From Tubulanus polymorphus (lineage: Eukaryota > Nemertea > Palaeonemertea > Tubulaniformes > Tubulanidae), in NCBI RefSeq assembly GCF_964204645.1, contig NC_134029.1, positions 2,923,001 through 2,987,000 of the forward strand: 64,000 nt of DNA, read 5' to 3'. Of the stretch, positions 50,601 through 62,449 are shown one piece after another. Numbering within the stretch: position 1 is the stretch's first letter; every line of letters begins with the position of its first letter. The notes beneath the pieces were generated by a model. The model saw only the letters and a list, made by a program, of their open reading frames with translations. It was not told the origin of the DNA and searched no databases. Made by a program: the position numbers and the translations under genes.

Positions 50601-51322
50601 CGTACTGTTTCCTTTTAGTTTCATCGGATAAAACCTGTATAAACAAAAATAAAATAATTCGATCTCAAACAATCTTGATTTCAATCGGCAAAAATCATAA
50701 ATACGTAACTTACTTCATAAGCTTCAGAGATTTCTTGGAATTTTTTCTGTGCGTTTGGCTCCTTGTTAACATCGGGGTGATATTTCTTTGCTAACTGTGC
50801 AAACGAAAGAAGATTAAATTCAATGAAACAAACCTAATTTTGTTTAATCAGGGTTTATCTTCATTCTATACCTGAAAATACGCCTTTTTTATGTCTTTCT
50901 GGGAAGCATTTTTAGATATTCCCAGAACATCGTAATGATCGAATGAAGGCGATGAAAGATGAAATAATCGCACATTCTTCGTGAAGAGGGTTAAACTACC
51001 CTGAAAACCTGCAGAAAAAATAAAAATAAAACATCGCTTTATACTTTTAACGAGATAATAAATAATCACACCATCATCGATCAGTAATTAGTTGATTGAA
51101 TAAATTAAATTTTATTAGGCTATAGATGTCATCATCAACACTAAAGAAGGTATTACCGAGTAATCTCTGATGTATTTTCTGGCTATGAATGCCAAATGAG
51201 TGAAACTGTTTTTTCAGTATTTGTTCGGTGATTTTGCTGTGATTCTGCCACGTTTCGGCGCATGGTAAATGTGATAATTTAGGTGTGATTAGAAATGAAC
51301 CCCGTCTCCACATGGCGGCCAT
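47603..51322 (-). CDS. DNAJA3: Mitochondrial DnaJ co-chaperone DNAJA3 (Tid1)
   Basis: Type I J-protein that stimulates mitochondrial Hsp70. Twelve exons in phase: 51157-51322, 50872-51008, 50714-50794, 50490-50634, 50201-50316, 49681-49833, 49452-49599, 49265-49329, 48686-48814, 48459-48574, 47921-48018, 47603-47688, giving 479 residues (human about 480). Basic presequence ([15 protein letters not shown]), J domain from DHYDVLG (about 79) with HPD at 107-109, Gly-rich linker, then four zinc-binding repeats from about 241: [32 protein letters not shown]. The third lacks the final Gly. Next come the C-terminal substrate-binding domain ([30 protein letters not shown]) and the tail [12 protein letters not shown]. 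The start is the first ATG; an in-frame TTG lies three codons upstream. A competing last exon is at 47324-47424. Confidence 0.96.
49838..49897. repeat. Perfect 30-bp tandem duplication in a DNAJA3 intron
   Basis: Two abutting identical 30-base copies containing GACAAAACAAGAGTTTATGG, starting five bases from the splice acceptor of exon 6 (49833). The duplication includes the acceptor-proximal intron, so it may be recent or allelic. Confidence 0.85.
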
Positions 51323-52061
51323 GTTGTTCAAGCGGATGAGTTTGGACTGAGAATCGGACGCTTTGCCCGGGAACCTGTCTTACACGGTGCGGCGTAGGAA
51401 AAATACTTGCCGCTCTCGCTCTCTCGATACTATTTTCGAATCGGAATTGATGACATTTCTTAATGTCGCGATATCAGTCAAAACACCCAGCAGGGTCGAA
51501 ACTTGGTGAAGCGCACAGCCGGAAAATCCAATTTCGTTTAGATTTAAGTTTAAGGCTCTATGGAAAGAAGCCCCTGAGACGACATTGCTAGTTGCCAATT
51601 GCTAGTTGCTAGTTGCCAATTGCTAGTTACCAGTTGCGAGTTGAGCGTCAACAACTGTCAACGGGCCCAGTGTAAGGTGCAGTGTCGTATTGGTTTTGTC
51701 GTCGATTGCTATAATCGCATAAATTAAAAACTTAGTCGGCAGACCAGTTGGTGGGATTATTTTTTTGGTTGAAAAAGAAGTAGATTGCAAGAATAAAACA
51801 CAGGAGTTTCATAAAAAGGTTTTGACCCTTAAATCGATTTAATCTCAAATAATTCAGTTTATCTTAAACGATATAGTCCTCAATCCAGAATTTGCTGTAT
51901 TAAACTATACTAAACGAATGACAAATTTTGAAATCAATCATTCGTTTTAAAATCGCATTGAATAAAGCAAAACTATTTGTGCGTGAAATGATTTATTTAT
52001 CGAAAGATTGTTTCCATAATCGAGTGAGACTTTTGAATACTGATAATCGCAGAATCCACTG
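51323..52061. other. DNAJA3 upstream region and spacer to transporter array
   Basis: Should hold the DNAJA3 promoter and 5' UTR and the 3' UTR of transporter copy A. A degenerate repeat of TTGCTAGTTGCCAA-like units spans about 51585-51645. No gene was seen. Confidence 0.5.
51585..51645. repeat. Short degenerate tandem repeat upstream of DNAJA3
   Basis: Repeated GCTAGTTGCCAATT, with variants CTAGTTGCT and CCAGTTGCGAGTTG. About four to six imperfect units. It lies about 260 bases upstream of the DNAJA3 start. Confidence 0.6.
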
Positions 52062-53437
52062 TCAGTTTTTTAGCTCGATTCTCCTCGTGGCATCAGTTTT
52101 CGTTTCTGGTTTTTTAGTCAAATGTTTCATCAATCCTGGAATCATGATCACAACACTTAGAATCTGCATCCCAGCACAGAAATAGAACGAATAGGCATAG
52201 TTCCCTGTTGCGTCGTATATCCAACCTGCGAATAAGGAATATCATCAAATTTATCTAAACATGTTTCTAAAATCTATCGTCTGAATTAACATTTTGGTAA
52301 TCATAATCGTTTGAATGAAATTCATTCGAAAACGTTATAAAATGGATGTTAGGATAGTTTTGTTGCATTCAGTAGACCTAGACCTACCTGCAGCAGGAGC
52401 ACCAAGTACATATCCAATTCCACTAAAAAACAGACTATATGAATATGACATGTACAAGTATTCACTTCCAAATAGCTGTAACGGGACCAGTACGTATAAA
52501 CTACTATATGCAGACAGAAAAACTCCAGTAGAAGCACTGACTACCAGGGCTGCTGTAAAACCCTTCAGAAATGGTAGTACACCGACTGGAATCGCAAGTA
52601 ACGCGTTGAGAATCATGTATAAGGTGAATGTATCGATCCTCGGATGTTTGGTCATCATCGAAAATACAACTCTTCCAACGAGCAATGCTATAGCTATGGC
52701 GGATAACGTAAATCTTGCTTGTTCTGTTGATATTTCGAGTAGAAATTTAGATCCTGATACAATATGTACATAGATCGTAGACACAGACAAGCACAAAATA
52801 AAAGAATGTATAACAAATGCCACAAACATTTTCCGTTTAAAAAGTTCTAGTTGGTAGAGATTGTGCTTTGCGTCTTTCTTTTGCCCCAAGAGCGATTCTT
52901 GATGCTCGTCTGGAGGATGTTGATTTCGATTTTGATTCTGATGTTTATCATTGGACCAATTACGAAACACGAGTCCAAGAGCGCATTGTTGGAATGAGAT
53001 ACCACCGATAATTAAACAGCCTCCTCGCCAACCGTACTCATTCAAACAGTAGTTGATGATGAAAGGGAAAACGAAGGTTCCTCCAGATCCACTCATACCC
53101 CGCAAAGCTTGAACCACTGCCACGTGATTCAGGAATCTGCATAATAGATATGGGCCCATGGCATTCATCAAAACTGCCAAACCACATCCTGAAAATAAGG
53201 TCGTATATATTGAAAATATTTTCCAAATTGAATTAGATGTAGATGAAAGCTCTTTAAATTGAATATTAGAAATATTCTTGTTTCAGAAATGTCTACCAGC
53301 GAGAACCCGAAGAGCTATAGCAACGTAGAAGTTGTATGCAAATGACGTCATTGTAATAGCAGTTGCGTTGATAACGGAGGCAATGAAGAAAACTTTGCAG
53401 AAACCAAATCTTTTGACCGCCAAGTTTCCAAACAGTG
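52062..53437 (-). pseudogene. SLC16-like transporter, copy A, first exon missing
   Basis: Exons 2 (53297-53437), 3 (52388-53188) and 4 (52062-52225) match copies B-D, and all stay open with good splice sites. Upstream, homology to intron 1 continues only to about 53570 (through TTTGATGCCAGAAACGGTAA) and then gives way to unrelated sequence. The exon coding MIEDEKSNRLETV and the first membrane helix is absent. In exon 4 an indel shifts the tail to TKTDATRRIELKN followed by a stop, so the C-terminus differs from B and D. This may be a 5'-truncated pseudogene. Alternatively it may be expressed from an unseen exon, or by splicing from the exon 1 of copy B, 2.3 kb upstream. No inactivating stop was seen in exons 2-3. 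Confidence 0.7.
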
Positions 53438-54158
53438 CTGAAAAGATATAGATTCCTAAAATCTTCATTGGTATGTATTTGCTCGATTTGTCCTCTTAAA
53501 TAATCATTTTATCGACGTCGAAACATACAAACTATGGACTTTGATGCCAGAAACGGTAACAATAATGAGTAAATATAATAATAACGGGTTGGCATTGTTT
53601 TGATCTCAGATCAGAGTACTGTAATTAACTTTGATCCGAATGTCCCCTCGTGGTATATTTCTGGGAATTGGTATCTTTTCGTCGAGAAAGGCCATCTGAT
53701 TCGACGCGTGAATTTCACATTGGACTGTCTATATGACCCACTCGCACTAACCATCTCGTGACTGTCTTCTAAAAGACATATATGGATTATACTTAGTGAT
53801 ATCACTCAGGTCAGATGCCCCGTACGCATGGCGTGTTCGACCCTGATCTCTCTTAATTAATGCTTTCTGCGGCATGTGAGTTATCACTTACGCCGCCGAT
53901 ACCAATGTTAAATACTTAGTTCGTTGCCCCATATATATCATTGACGGGGGTGAATTTATGAACTAATTCAGTATAAACATCACCACCGGACTGAATATTT
54001 CCCGCATTCAATAGCTTACTAAGCCTTAGTAAAATGAAGTTGGAGTGGGATTTCTGTTGATGGTTGGTCCATATTTGAATTTCCTCCTCATATGAAATAA
54101 TGATAGACAAAACAAAGCCCATGTTGTGCATTATATGGATTGATTGTTGTAACAAATA
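53438..54158. other. Breakpoint interval between copies A and B
   Basis: Starts as intron-1-like DNA (to about 53570), then about 590 bases not seen elsewhere in the window. This is where copy A's first exon should be. I recognise no gene or named repeat in it. Confidence 0.55.
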
Positions 54159-55954
54159 TCAAGTAAGGCTTTGAACACTGATTATATAATTTGCAGATTC
54201 AACTGTCAGTTTTTTAACTCGATTCTCATCATCATCAGTTTTCGTTTCTGATTTTTTAGTCAAATGTTTGATCAATCCTGGAATCATGATCACAACACTT
54301 AGAATCTGCATCCCAGCACAGAAATAGAACGAATAGGCATAGTTCCCTGTTGCATCGTATATCCAACCTGCGAATAAGGAATATCATATCAAACATGAGA
54401 TATTCCGTAGAAATATTTTTCTAAAATCTATCGTCTGAATTATCATTTTTGGTAATCATAACCATTTCAATAAAATCCATTCTAAGACTTAATGAGATGT
54501 ATTTTATGGGATAGTTTTATTGCGTTGAATAGACCTACCTGCAGCAGGAGCCCCAAGCAGATATCCAATTCCACTAAAAAACGTACTATATGAATATGAC
54601 ATGTACAAGCATTCACTTCCAAATAGCTGTAACGGAACCAGTACGTACAGACTACCAAAAGCAGACAGAAAGATCCCATTTGAAGCACTGGCTACCAGGG
54701 CTGCTGTATAACCCTTCAGAAATGGTAGTACACCAACTGGAATCGCAAGTAACGCGTTGAGAATCATGTATAAGGTGAATGTATCGATCCTCGGATGTTT
54801 GGTCATTATCGAGAATACAACTCTTCCAACAAGCAATGCTATAGCTATGGCGGATAACGTAAATCTTGATTGTTCTTTTGATATTTCTAGTAGAATTTTA
54901 GATCCTGATACAATATGTACATAGATCGTAGATACAGACAAGCACAATACGAAAGAATGTACAAGAAATGCTACGAACATTTTCCGTTTAAAAAGTTCTA
55001 GTTGATAGAGATTGTGCTTTGCATCTTTCCTTTGTCCCAATAGTGATTCTTGGTGCTCGTCTGGAGGATGTTGATTTCGATGTTGATTCTGATGTTTATC
55101 ATCTTTAGACCAATTACGAAACACAAGTCCAAGAGCGCATTGTTGGAATGAGATACCGCCGATAATCAAACAGCATCCTCGCCATCCGTACTCATTCAAG
55201 CAGGAGTTGATGATGAAAGGGAAAACGAAGGTTCCTCCAGATCCACCCATACCTCGAAAAGCTTGAACCACTGCCGAGTGATTCGGAAATCTGCATAATA
55301 GGTATGGGCCCACAGCATTCATCAAAACTGCCAAACCACATCCTAAAAATAGGTTCAAATTCAATAAGATGTAAATAAAAGTTACATGTATGTTCATAGA
55401 ATAATAGAAATAATCAAGTATCAGAACTCTAACCAGCGAGAACCCGAAGAGCTATAGCAACGTAGAAACTGTATGCAAATGACGTCATTGTAATAGCAGT
55501 TGCGTTGATAACGGAGGCAATGAAGAAAACTTTGCGGAAACCAAATCGTTTGACCGCCAAGTTTCCAAACAGTGCTGAAAAGAAATAGATTTTAAAAATA
55601 TTCATTAGTATAGAACTCGGATCGGATTGTACTTAAATCGATGCCGGACTTGATAACCTACGAGACATAGCAAAGACTATGGACTTTTATGCCAGAAACG
55701 GTAACAATAACGAGAAAATACACATATAACATACCTCCACAAAAACTAATTCCTACTATGACTGTACCGAGCCAGGCAGTCATACTGCTTCCCTGATGAA
55801 AATAATCCATCCATTCCGCTACCAGAATTCCATCAACAAAACATCCACCTACGATGAATTCAGCCGCGAAACCAGCTAGGATAATTATAACAGTCTCCAA
55901 ACGATTCGATTTTTCGTCTTCTATCATCGCGTCACCGGAGCGGTTTCCGCTCAT
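54159..55954 (-). CDS. SLC16 (monocarboxylate transporter)-like protein, copy B
   Basis: Major-facilitator solute carrier, probably twelve membrane helices, in the plasma membrane; the substrate is unknown. Exons 55735-55954, 55434-55574, 54539-55342 and 54159-54367 join in phase to 457 residues. Helix 1 follows SNRLETVIIILAGFA. The loop after helix 2-3 has FGNLAVKRFGFRKVFF. A hydrophilic central loop (NQHPPDEHQESLLGQRKDAK) separates the two halves. Helix 8 carries an internal Arg (VGRVVF). GWIYDATGNYAYSFYFCAG near the end matches the SLC16 G-W-(I/L)-Y-D pattern. The highly charged cytoplasmic tail contains KKSETKTDDDENRVKK. Start: ATG of MSGNRSGDAMIEDEK. It sits in a minus-strand tandem array; nearest relatives are copies A, C and D. 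Confidence 0.9.
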
Positions 55955-57698
55955 GTGTATATAATTTGTGTCATATTTGATTAAATCACGCCAAAGAAAG
56001 AAACTTTAATCGAACGACGTTTTTGAGTAGATCCCTGGAAATGTTTCCAACTATGGAATTATATGATCTTATCTTATCATGAAGGCCGTCTTACTCGACC
56101 AGCAGATTTGACCCGGGGTTTGAATGAATGATTGAATGAATTGTGTGTTCTTTGTATTAATAATACGTGATTAATTCAAAACATATACCGTATATTATGC
56201 ATGCATTTTGGAATGATGACACAACGAAGGACCCCAACAGTGCGGCGGCTGTGCGCAGAGTGGTCTGGGCCACTGATAAATGGAGGGGATGAAAAATTAA
56301 AAAAAGAGAAAAGAGATCAACAAAAAGCAAAAAAGGTTATAAGAAATAAAAAACGAATAAAAAAACAATATTTCAACGTGTAAATGTATTTATATACATA
56401 TCTGGTGAGTTCTATTAGTGATGACGTGGAGGATGCGAGGGCTGTAATACCGCTGATCACGATTACTTATATCGAATGGTTTGGGTTTTATTTGATGTTT
56501 GGTTCAAAAAATAGAAATGAACGATACCACATACCGGTATAAAATAAATACTATACTCACTGAATATATCTTGTATGTATAATCACGTCCACCAATTCAC
56601 AGAAGCTGAGTGCAGTTTCTGACATATCTAAATCCCCAAAAATCTCCGCATAAGCATTCTCAGATTTGATTGGCTAATTTGTCTATAACCTTAATTTCAT
56701 TGGATGGCGAGTTGTGCTTTCCTTGAGTATCGAAATGGTTAAGGATTTCTAATTATTTGAGATTTAATTAGAATTCTACCTCCTCAAGCATATGGATTGA
56801 TCTTGAATTGAATTAGTTTGCCTAATTATGTGAAGATTAAGCTTCACGTAAGTTAAGTACTCTATTGAGCCAAACCACATCAGAGTCAGCAGCTATTGTT
56901 CCAAAACGGTTTCTGCTGCCATTATTCCATTTTGTGCAGTTTGACTATCGTCTCTAAAACGAAGAGCCCATGGTTTTTTTTCATGTAGACGGAAGTCCAT
57001 GGGTTTATCAATCAAATGAGAACAGTGCGGGTTCACACTCGGGTGAACATATGAAACACGGATTTGCGCATTTGTACCAAGATAATAAGGAGAAAATAGA
57101 AAAAAGGAAATATCATTAACAAAGTAGAATTATATGAGATTTAGAAAGTATGAATTGGAGCAAAAAGTGTATGAAAGAAGTTGACGAAAGGTCGACTATT
57201 CCACAACATGGTACAAGCTATCCAAATACAGCTAAAGCTAGAGTAAATTGATTCATATCAAGGATATCAATAGGGGCAAATAAAAATACAAAATAAATAA
57301 AAATTGGCCTAGAGCGCTTAAGAGTTGTCGAATATTACATACTATTAGCATGAATTTAAGATTTGAATTTGTCAGATTTAATCTGTAAACCTGGGGGTTT
57401 AACCTTAAGCGATAACAGCTTGTTGTCAAATCAAAATCAGATTATGTCAATGATGAAGGAAGAGGCTCAAAAAGTGTTGATCCCTTTCTGTGTAACAGAT
57501 CTAAATCCAAACACTCCCCCATTAATAGTACCGACAGAGTAAAAAGTGGCTCACAATTCTTTAAAAAGAAGCAGATAATGCTTTAATATGGCTTTAAGTA
57601 TCAATGAAATTATACGATGAAACAAGTTGTTTGAATGATTGAATTCAATAGATGTAATTTCACATCACTGTCTATTGTTGTAGAAAAAAGCATCGTCG
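55955..57698. other. Upstream region of copy B
   Basis: Promoter and 5' UTR of copy B plus the 3' flank of copy C. From about 56570 onward it is recognisably homologous, with many changes, to the flanks at 59640-60670 and 62640-63670, for example around TAATTTCATTGGATGGCGAG. This places it in the same duplicated unit but from an older event. No gene was seen. Confidence 0.6.
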
Positions 57699-59424
57699 TC
57701 ATGGATCAAGTTGGACTTCAGATTCAAATGTCAGTTTTTTTACTCGATTCTCATCATCATCAGTTTTCGCTTCTGTATTTTTAGTCAAATCTTCGATCAA
57801 TCCTGGAATCATGACCACAACACTTAAAATCTGCATCCCAGCACAGAAATAGAACGAATAGGCATAGTTCCCTGTTGCATCGTATATCCAACCTGCGAAT
57901 AAGGAATATCACATCAAATATCGAATATCTATTAGCGAATATGGAACCTGAAAATATTTGAAATAATCAATATCTATAATTTCAGAGACATTCGTGCGAA
58001 TCCTTACGGATCGGGTTTTATACAAGGGTATACTTAATATTACATTGCATTGAGACCTACCTGCAGCAGGAGCACCGAGTACATATCCAATTCCACTAAA
58101 AAACATACTATATGAATATGACATGTACAAGTATTCACTTCCAAGTAACTGTAAAAGAACCAACATATGTAAACTACTATAAGCAGACAGAAGAACTCCA
58201 ATAGAAGCACTGACTACCAGGGCTGCTGTATAACCCTTCAGAAATGGTAGTACACCGACTGGAATCGCAAGTAACGCGTTGAGAATTATGTATAAGGTGA
58301 ATGTATCGATCCTCGGATGTTTGGTCATCATCGAAAATACAACTCTTCCAACAAGCAATGCTATGGCTATGGCGGATAACGTAAATCTTGCTTGTTCTTT
58401 TGATATTTCTAGTAGAATTTTAGATCCTGATACAATATGTACATAGATCGTAGACAGCGACAGGTGGAAGATAAACGAATGTACAAGAAATGCTACGAAC
58501 ATTTTCCGTTTAAAAAGTTCTAGTTGATAGAGATTGTGCTTTGCATTTTTATTTTTTTCCAAAAGTGATTCTTGATTGTCTTCATTATCCGGAGGTAGTT
58601 GTTCATCATTTTTAGACCAATTACGAAACACAAGTCCAAGAGCGCATTGTTGGAATGAGATACCACCGATAATTAAACAGCATCCTCGCCATCCGTACTC
58701 ATTCAAACAGTAGTTGATGATGAAAGGGAAAACGAAGGTCCCACCAGATCCACCGATACCTCGAAAAGCTTGAACCACTGCCACTTGATTTGGGAATCTG
58801 CATAATAGATACGGACCCAACGAATTTATCAGAACCGTAAAACCACATCCTGAAAATTTAATAGGTTTGTCTAAAATAATCGAATCAAAAATATGTTTAT
58901 CAATAAAAAAGAGAAGGAAGAATCAAACAACAGAATTCTTACCAGCGAGAACCCGAAGAGCTATAGCAACGTAGAAATTGTATGCAAATGACGTAATTGC
59001 AATAGCAGTTGCGTTGATAACGGAGGCAATGAAGAAAACTTTGCGGAAACCAAATCGTTTGACCGCCAAGTTTCCAAACGGTGCTGAAAATGAATTCAAA
59101 AATCTTCTTATTTACTGGAATCCATGTTTTAATTGAAGGACCTGATAACCTAGCGTCTATGTATAAACTATGGACTTTGATGCCAGAAACGGTAACAATA
59201 ACGAGAAAATATACATACATGTACAACATACCTCCGCAAAAACTAATTCCTACTATGACTGTACCGAGCCAGGCAGTAGTACTGCTTCCCTGATGAAAAT
59301 AATCCATCCATTCCGCTACCAGAATTCCATCAACAAAACATCCACCTACGATGAATCCAGACGCGAAACCAGCTAGGATAATTATAACAGTCTCCAAACG
59401 ATTCGATTTTTCGGCTTCTATCAT
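57699..59424 (-). CDS. SLC16-like transporter, copy C (shortened N-terminus)
   Basis: Exons 59232-59424, 58943-59083, 58061-58849 and 57699-57892 join in phase to 438 residues, with the same helices and SLC16 signatures as copy B. The central loop has the alternative form PPDNEDNQESLLEKNKNAK shared with D. The upstream ATG used by D (at 62449) is present here, but an extra base makes it read MSRKRRFR followed by a stop. The next in-frame ATG (MIEAEKSN, 59424) is therefore taken as the start, losing about ten residues before helix 1. The C-terminal tail is also shorter than in D, ending SEVQLDP, apparently through a small deletion. Probably functional, since the membrane core is intact. Confidence 0.87.
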
Positions 59425-60672
59425 CACGTCACCGAAACCTGCGTTTTCTGCTCATACGTAAATTGTGTCGTTTCGATCTTCAGTTTAACTTTGAACAGTT
59501 TATTTGTGTTTCGAACTGAGAAATAATCGGTCTTATCTTTAGAAAAGGAGGCTATCATTACGTAATGAAGTGTCCCTCTTTTACCTATACTGAATACCAG
59601 ACGTTGATACGGTTCCCTACTTTGAGGAACAACGGAATGTAATGTGTATGTATAATCACGTCCACAAAGTCACAGAAGCTGAGTGTAGGTTCTGATATAT
59701 CTAAATCCCCCCAAAAAAACTCAACATAAGCTTTCTATCAGATTTGATTGGATAATTCCTTCTAAAACCTTAATTTCATTGGATGGCGAGTTGTGCTTTC
59801 CTTGAGTATCGAAATGGTTAAGTACTTTGTTATTTGAGATTTAATTAGAATTCTAACCCTTCAAGGCATATGGATTGATCCAACGAAGGTCCCATGGTGT
59901 TTTGCTGTGTTTTGGCGTCCTTGACGCCAGGGTGAGAGTCCATGGTTTTATTGATCAAAGGGAAAACAGTGTCACCTCAGGACGAACGTCCATACGAAAC
60001 ACGGATTCGCGTTTTTACCAAGAAAAGAAGAAAAGAAGGCAAAGAAAATATCAGACACAAAATAGAAATATTGGAGATTTAGAAATCATGAATTGGGGCA
60101 AATAGTGTGAAAGAAGATGACAAAATGTCAACTATTACACAACATGGTACAAGCTATCCAAATACAGCTAAAGCTAGAGTAAATTAATTCTTATCAAGGA
60201 TATCAATAGAGGCAAATAATAAATGGCCTAGAGCGCTTTGGAGTTGTCGAATATTACATACTATTAGCATGAATTTAAGATTTGAATTTGTCAGATTTAA
60301 TCCGTAAACCTCGGGGTTTTAACCTTTAGCGATAACAGCTTGTTGTCAAATCAAAATCAGATTATGTCTATGATGAAGGAAGAGGCTCAAAAAGTGTTGA
60401 TCCCTTTCTGAAGATCTAAATCCAAACACTCTCCCATTAATAGTACCGACAGAGTAAAAAGTGGCTCACAATTCTTTAACAAAAACAGATAATACTTTAA
60501 TATGGTTTTAAGTATCAATGAAATTATACGTTGAAACAAGTTATTTGAATGATTAAATTCAATAGATGTGATTTCACATTCGGGGCGGCCTGGAGTAGTG
60601 ATGGCGGCGAAGACCAGTTTTTGTTGTTGTGCACTGTCTAATGTTGTAGCAAAAAAGCATCATCTTCATGGA
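59425..60672. other. Inter-gene segment C/D, part of ~3.0-kb tandem unit
   Basis: Upstream region of copy C and 3' flank of D. Nearly identical to 62450-63671, with scattered single-base changes and a few short indels. Short ORFs such as those near 59875 and 60568 recur in the second unit only because the DNA is duplicated; they show no coding signs. Confidence 0.8.
59558..59565. promoter_or_regulatory. TTACGTAA palindrome upstream of copy C
   Basis: A perfect TTACGTAA, the core recognised by PAR-bZIP/NFIL3-type factors, about 135 bases upstream of the copy C start. It is also present upstream of D (62552-62559). The near-identical flanks mean this conservation carries little weight. Regulatory use is inference. 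Confidence 0.2.
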
Positions 60673-62449
60673 TCAAGAGAGACTTTGAACACTGATCATA
60701 TAGTTCGCAGATTCAACTGTCAGTTTTTTAACTCGATTCTCATCATCATCAGTTTTCGTTTCTGGTTTTTGAGTCAAATGTTCCATCAATCCTGGAATCA
60801 TGATCACAACACTTAGAATCTGCATCCCAGCACAGAAATAGAACGAATAGGCATAGTTCCCTGTTGCGTCGTATATCCAACCTGTGAATAAGGAATATAT
60901 GTCAATATAGAAATATATGTATCCTAAAAATATTTGAATTCATCGTTTTCTTGAATTTCAATTATTTCAAAGAAATTCGGTGCGAAACCTGTGGGCGATT
61001 ATACGCAGGGTAGACCTACATAATTGCATTGAATAGACCACCTACCTGCAGCAGGAGCACCAAGTATATATCCAATTCCACTAAAAAACATACTATATGA
61101 ATATGACATGTACAAGCATTCACTTCCGAATAACTGTAAAACCACCAACGTATATAAACAACCATAACCAGACAAGGAAATCCCAATAGTAGCACTGACT
61201 ACCAGGGCTGCTGTATAACCCCTCAGAAATGGTAGTACACCTACTGGAATCGCCAGTAACGCATTGAGAATTAGGTAGAGAGTGAATGTATCGATCCTCG
61301 GATGTTTGGTCATCAAAGAAAAGACAACTCTTCCAACAAACAATGCTATAGCTATGGCGGATAACGTAAATCTTGCTTGTTTTGTTGATATTTCGAGTAG
61401 AAATTTAGATCCTGATACAATATGTACATAGATCGTAGACAGCGACAGGTGGAAGATAAACGAATGTACAAGAAATGCTACGAACATTTTCCGTTTAAAA
61501 AGTTCTAGTTGATAGAGATTGTGCTTTGCATTTTTATTTTTTTCCAAAAGTGATTCTTGATTGTCTTCATTATCCGGAGGTAGTTGTTTATCATTTTTAG
61601 ACCAATTACGAAACACAAGTCCAAGAGCGCATTGTTGGAATGAGATACCACCGATAATCAAACAGCATCCTCGCCATCCGTACTCATTCAAACAGTAGTT
61701 GATGATGAAAGGGAAAACGAAGGTCCCACCAGATCCACCCATACCTCGAAAAACTTGAACCACTGCCACTTGATTTGGGAATCTGCATAATAGATACGGA
61801 CCCAACGAATTTATCAGAACCGTAAAACCACATCCTGAAAATTTAATAGGTTTGCATATCTTTAATAAAATGATCGAATCAAAAATATGATTATCAATAA
61901 AAAAGAGAAGGAAGAATTAAGTATCGGAATTCTTACCAGCGAGAACCCGAAGAGCTATAGCAACGTAGAAATTGTATGCAAATGACGTCATTGCAATAGC
62001 AGTTGCGTTGATAACGGAGGCAATGAAGAAAACTTTGCGGAAACCAAATCGTTTGACCGCCAAGTTTCCAAACGGTGCTGAAAATGAATTCAAAAATCTT
62101 CTTATTTACTGGAATCCATGTTTTTAATTGAAGGACCTGATAACCTAGCGTCTATGTATAAACTATGGACTTTGATGCCAGAAACGGTAACAATAACGAG
62201 AAAATATACATACATGTACAACATACCTCCGCAAAAACTAATTCCTACTATGACTGTACCGAGCCAGGCAGTCATACTGCTTCCCTGATGAAAATAATCC
62301 ATCCATTCCGCTACCAGAATTCCATCAACATAACATCCACCTACGATGAATCCAGACGCGAAACCAGCTAGGATAATTATAACAGTCTCCAAACGATTCG
62401 ATTTTTCGGCTTCGATCATCACGTCACCGAACCTGCGATTTCTGCTCAT
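60673..62449 (-). CDS. SLC16-like transporter, copy D
   Basis: Exons 62227-62449, 61937-62077, 61046-61834 and 60673-60881 join in phase to 453 residues. The N-terminus is MSRNRRFGDVMIEAEKSNRL. All family landmarks of copy B are present, including GWIYDATGNYAYSFYFCAG and the central loop form PPDNEDNQESLLEKNKNAK shared with C. Residues around LSGYGCLYTLVVLQLFGSE differ sharply from C (LSAYSSLHMLVLLQLLGSE), although the flanking DNA is nearly identical. The tail ends SVQSLS. Complete and apparently intact; the substrate is unknown. Confidence 0.9.

Noticed and set aside
53600-53900. Possible small RNA gene in the copy A/B breakpoint
   Set aside because: I compared it by eye with 5S, U1, U2, U6 and tRNA consensus features and found no match.
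59875-60105. Conserved 76-codon ORF present in two array units (also 62869-63099)
   Set aside because: Conservation reflects duplication of the whole 3-kb unit. Changes between copies show no bias to third positions, and the peptide is low complexity.
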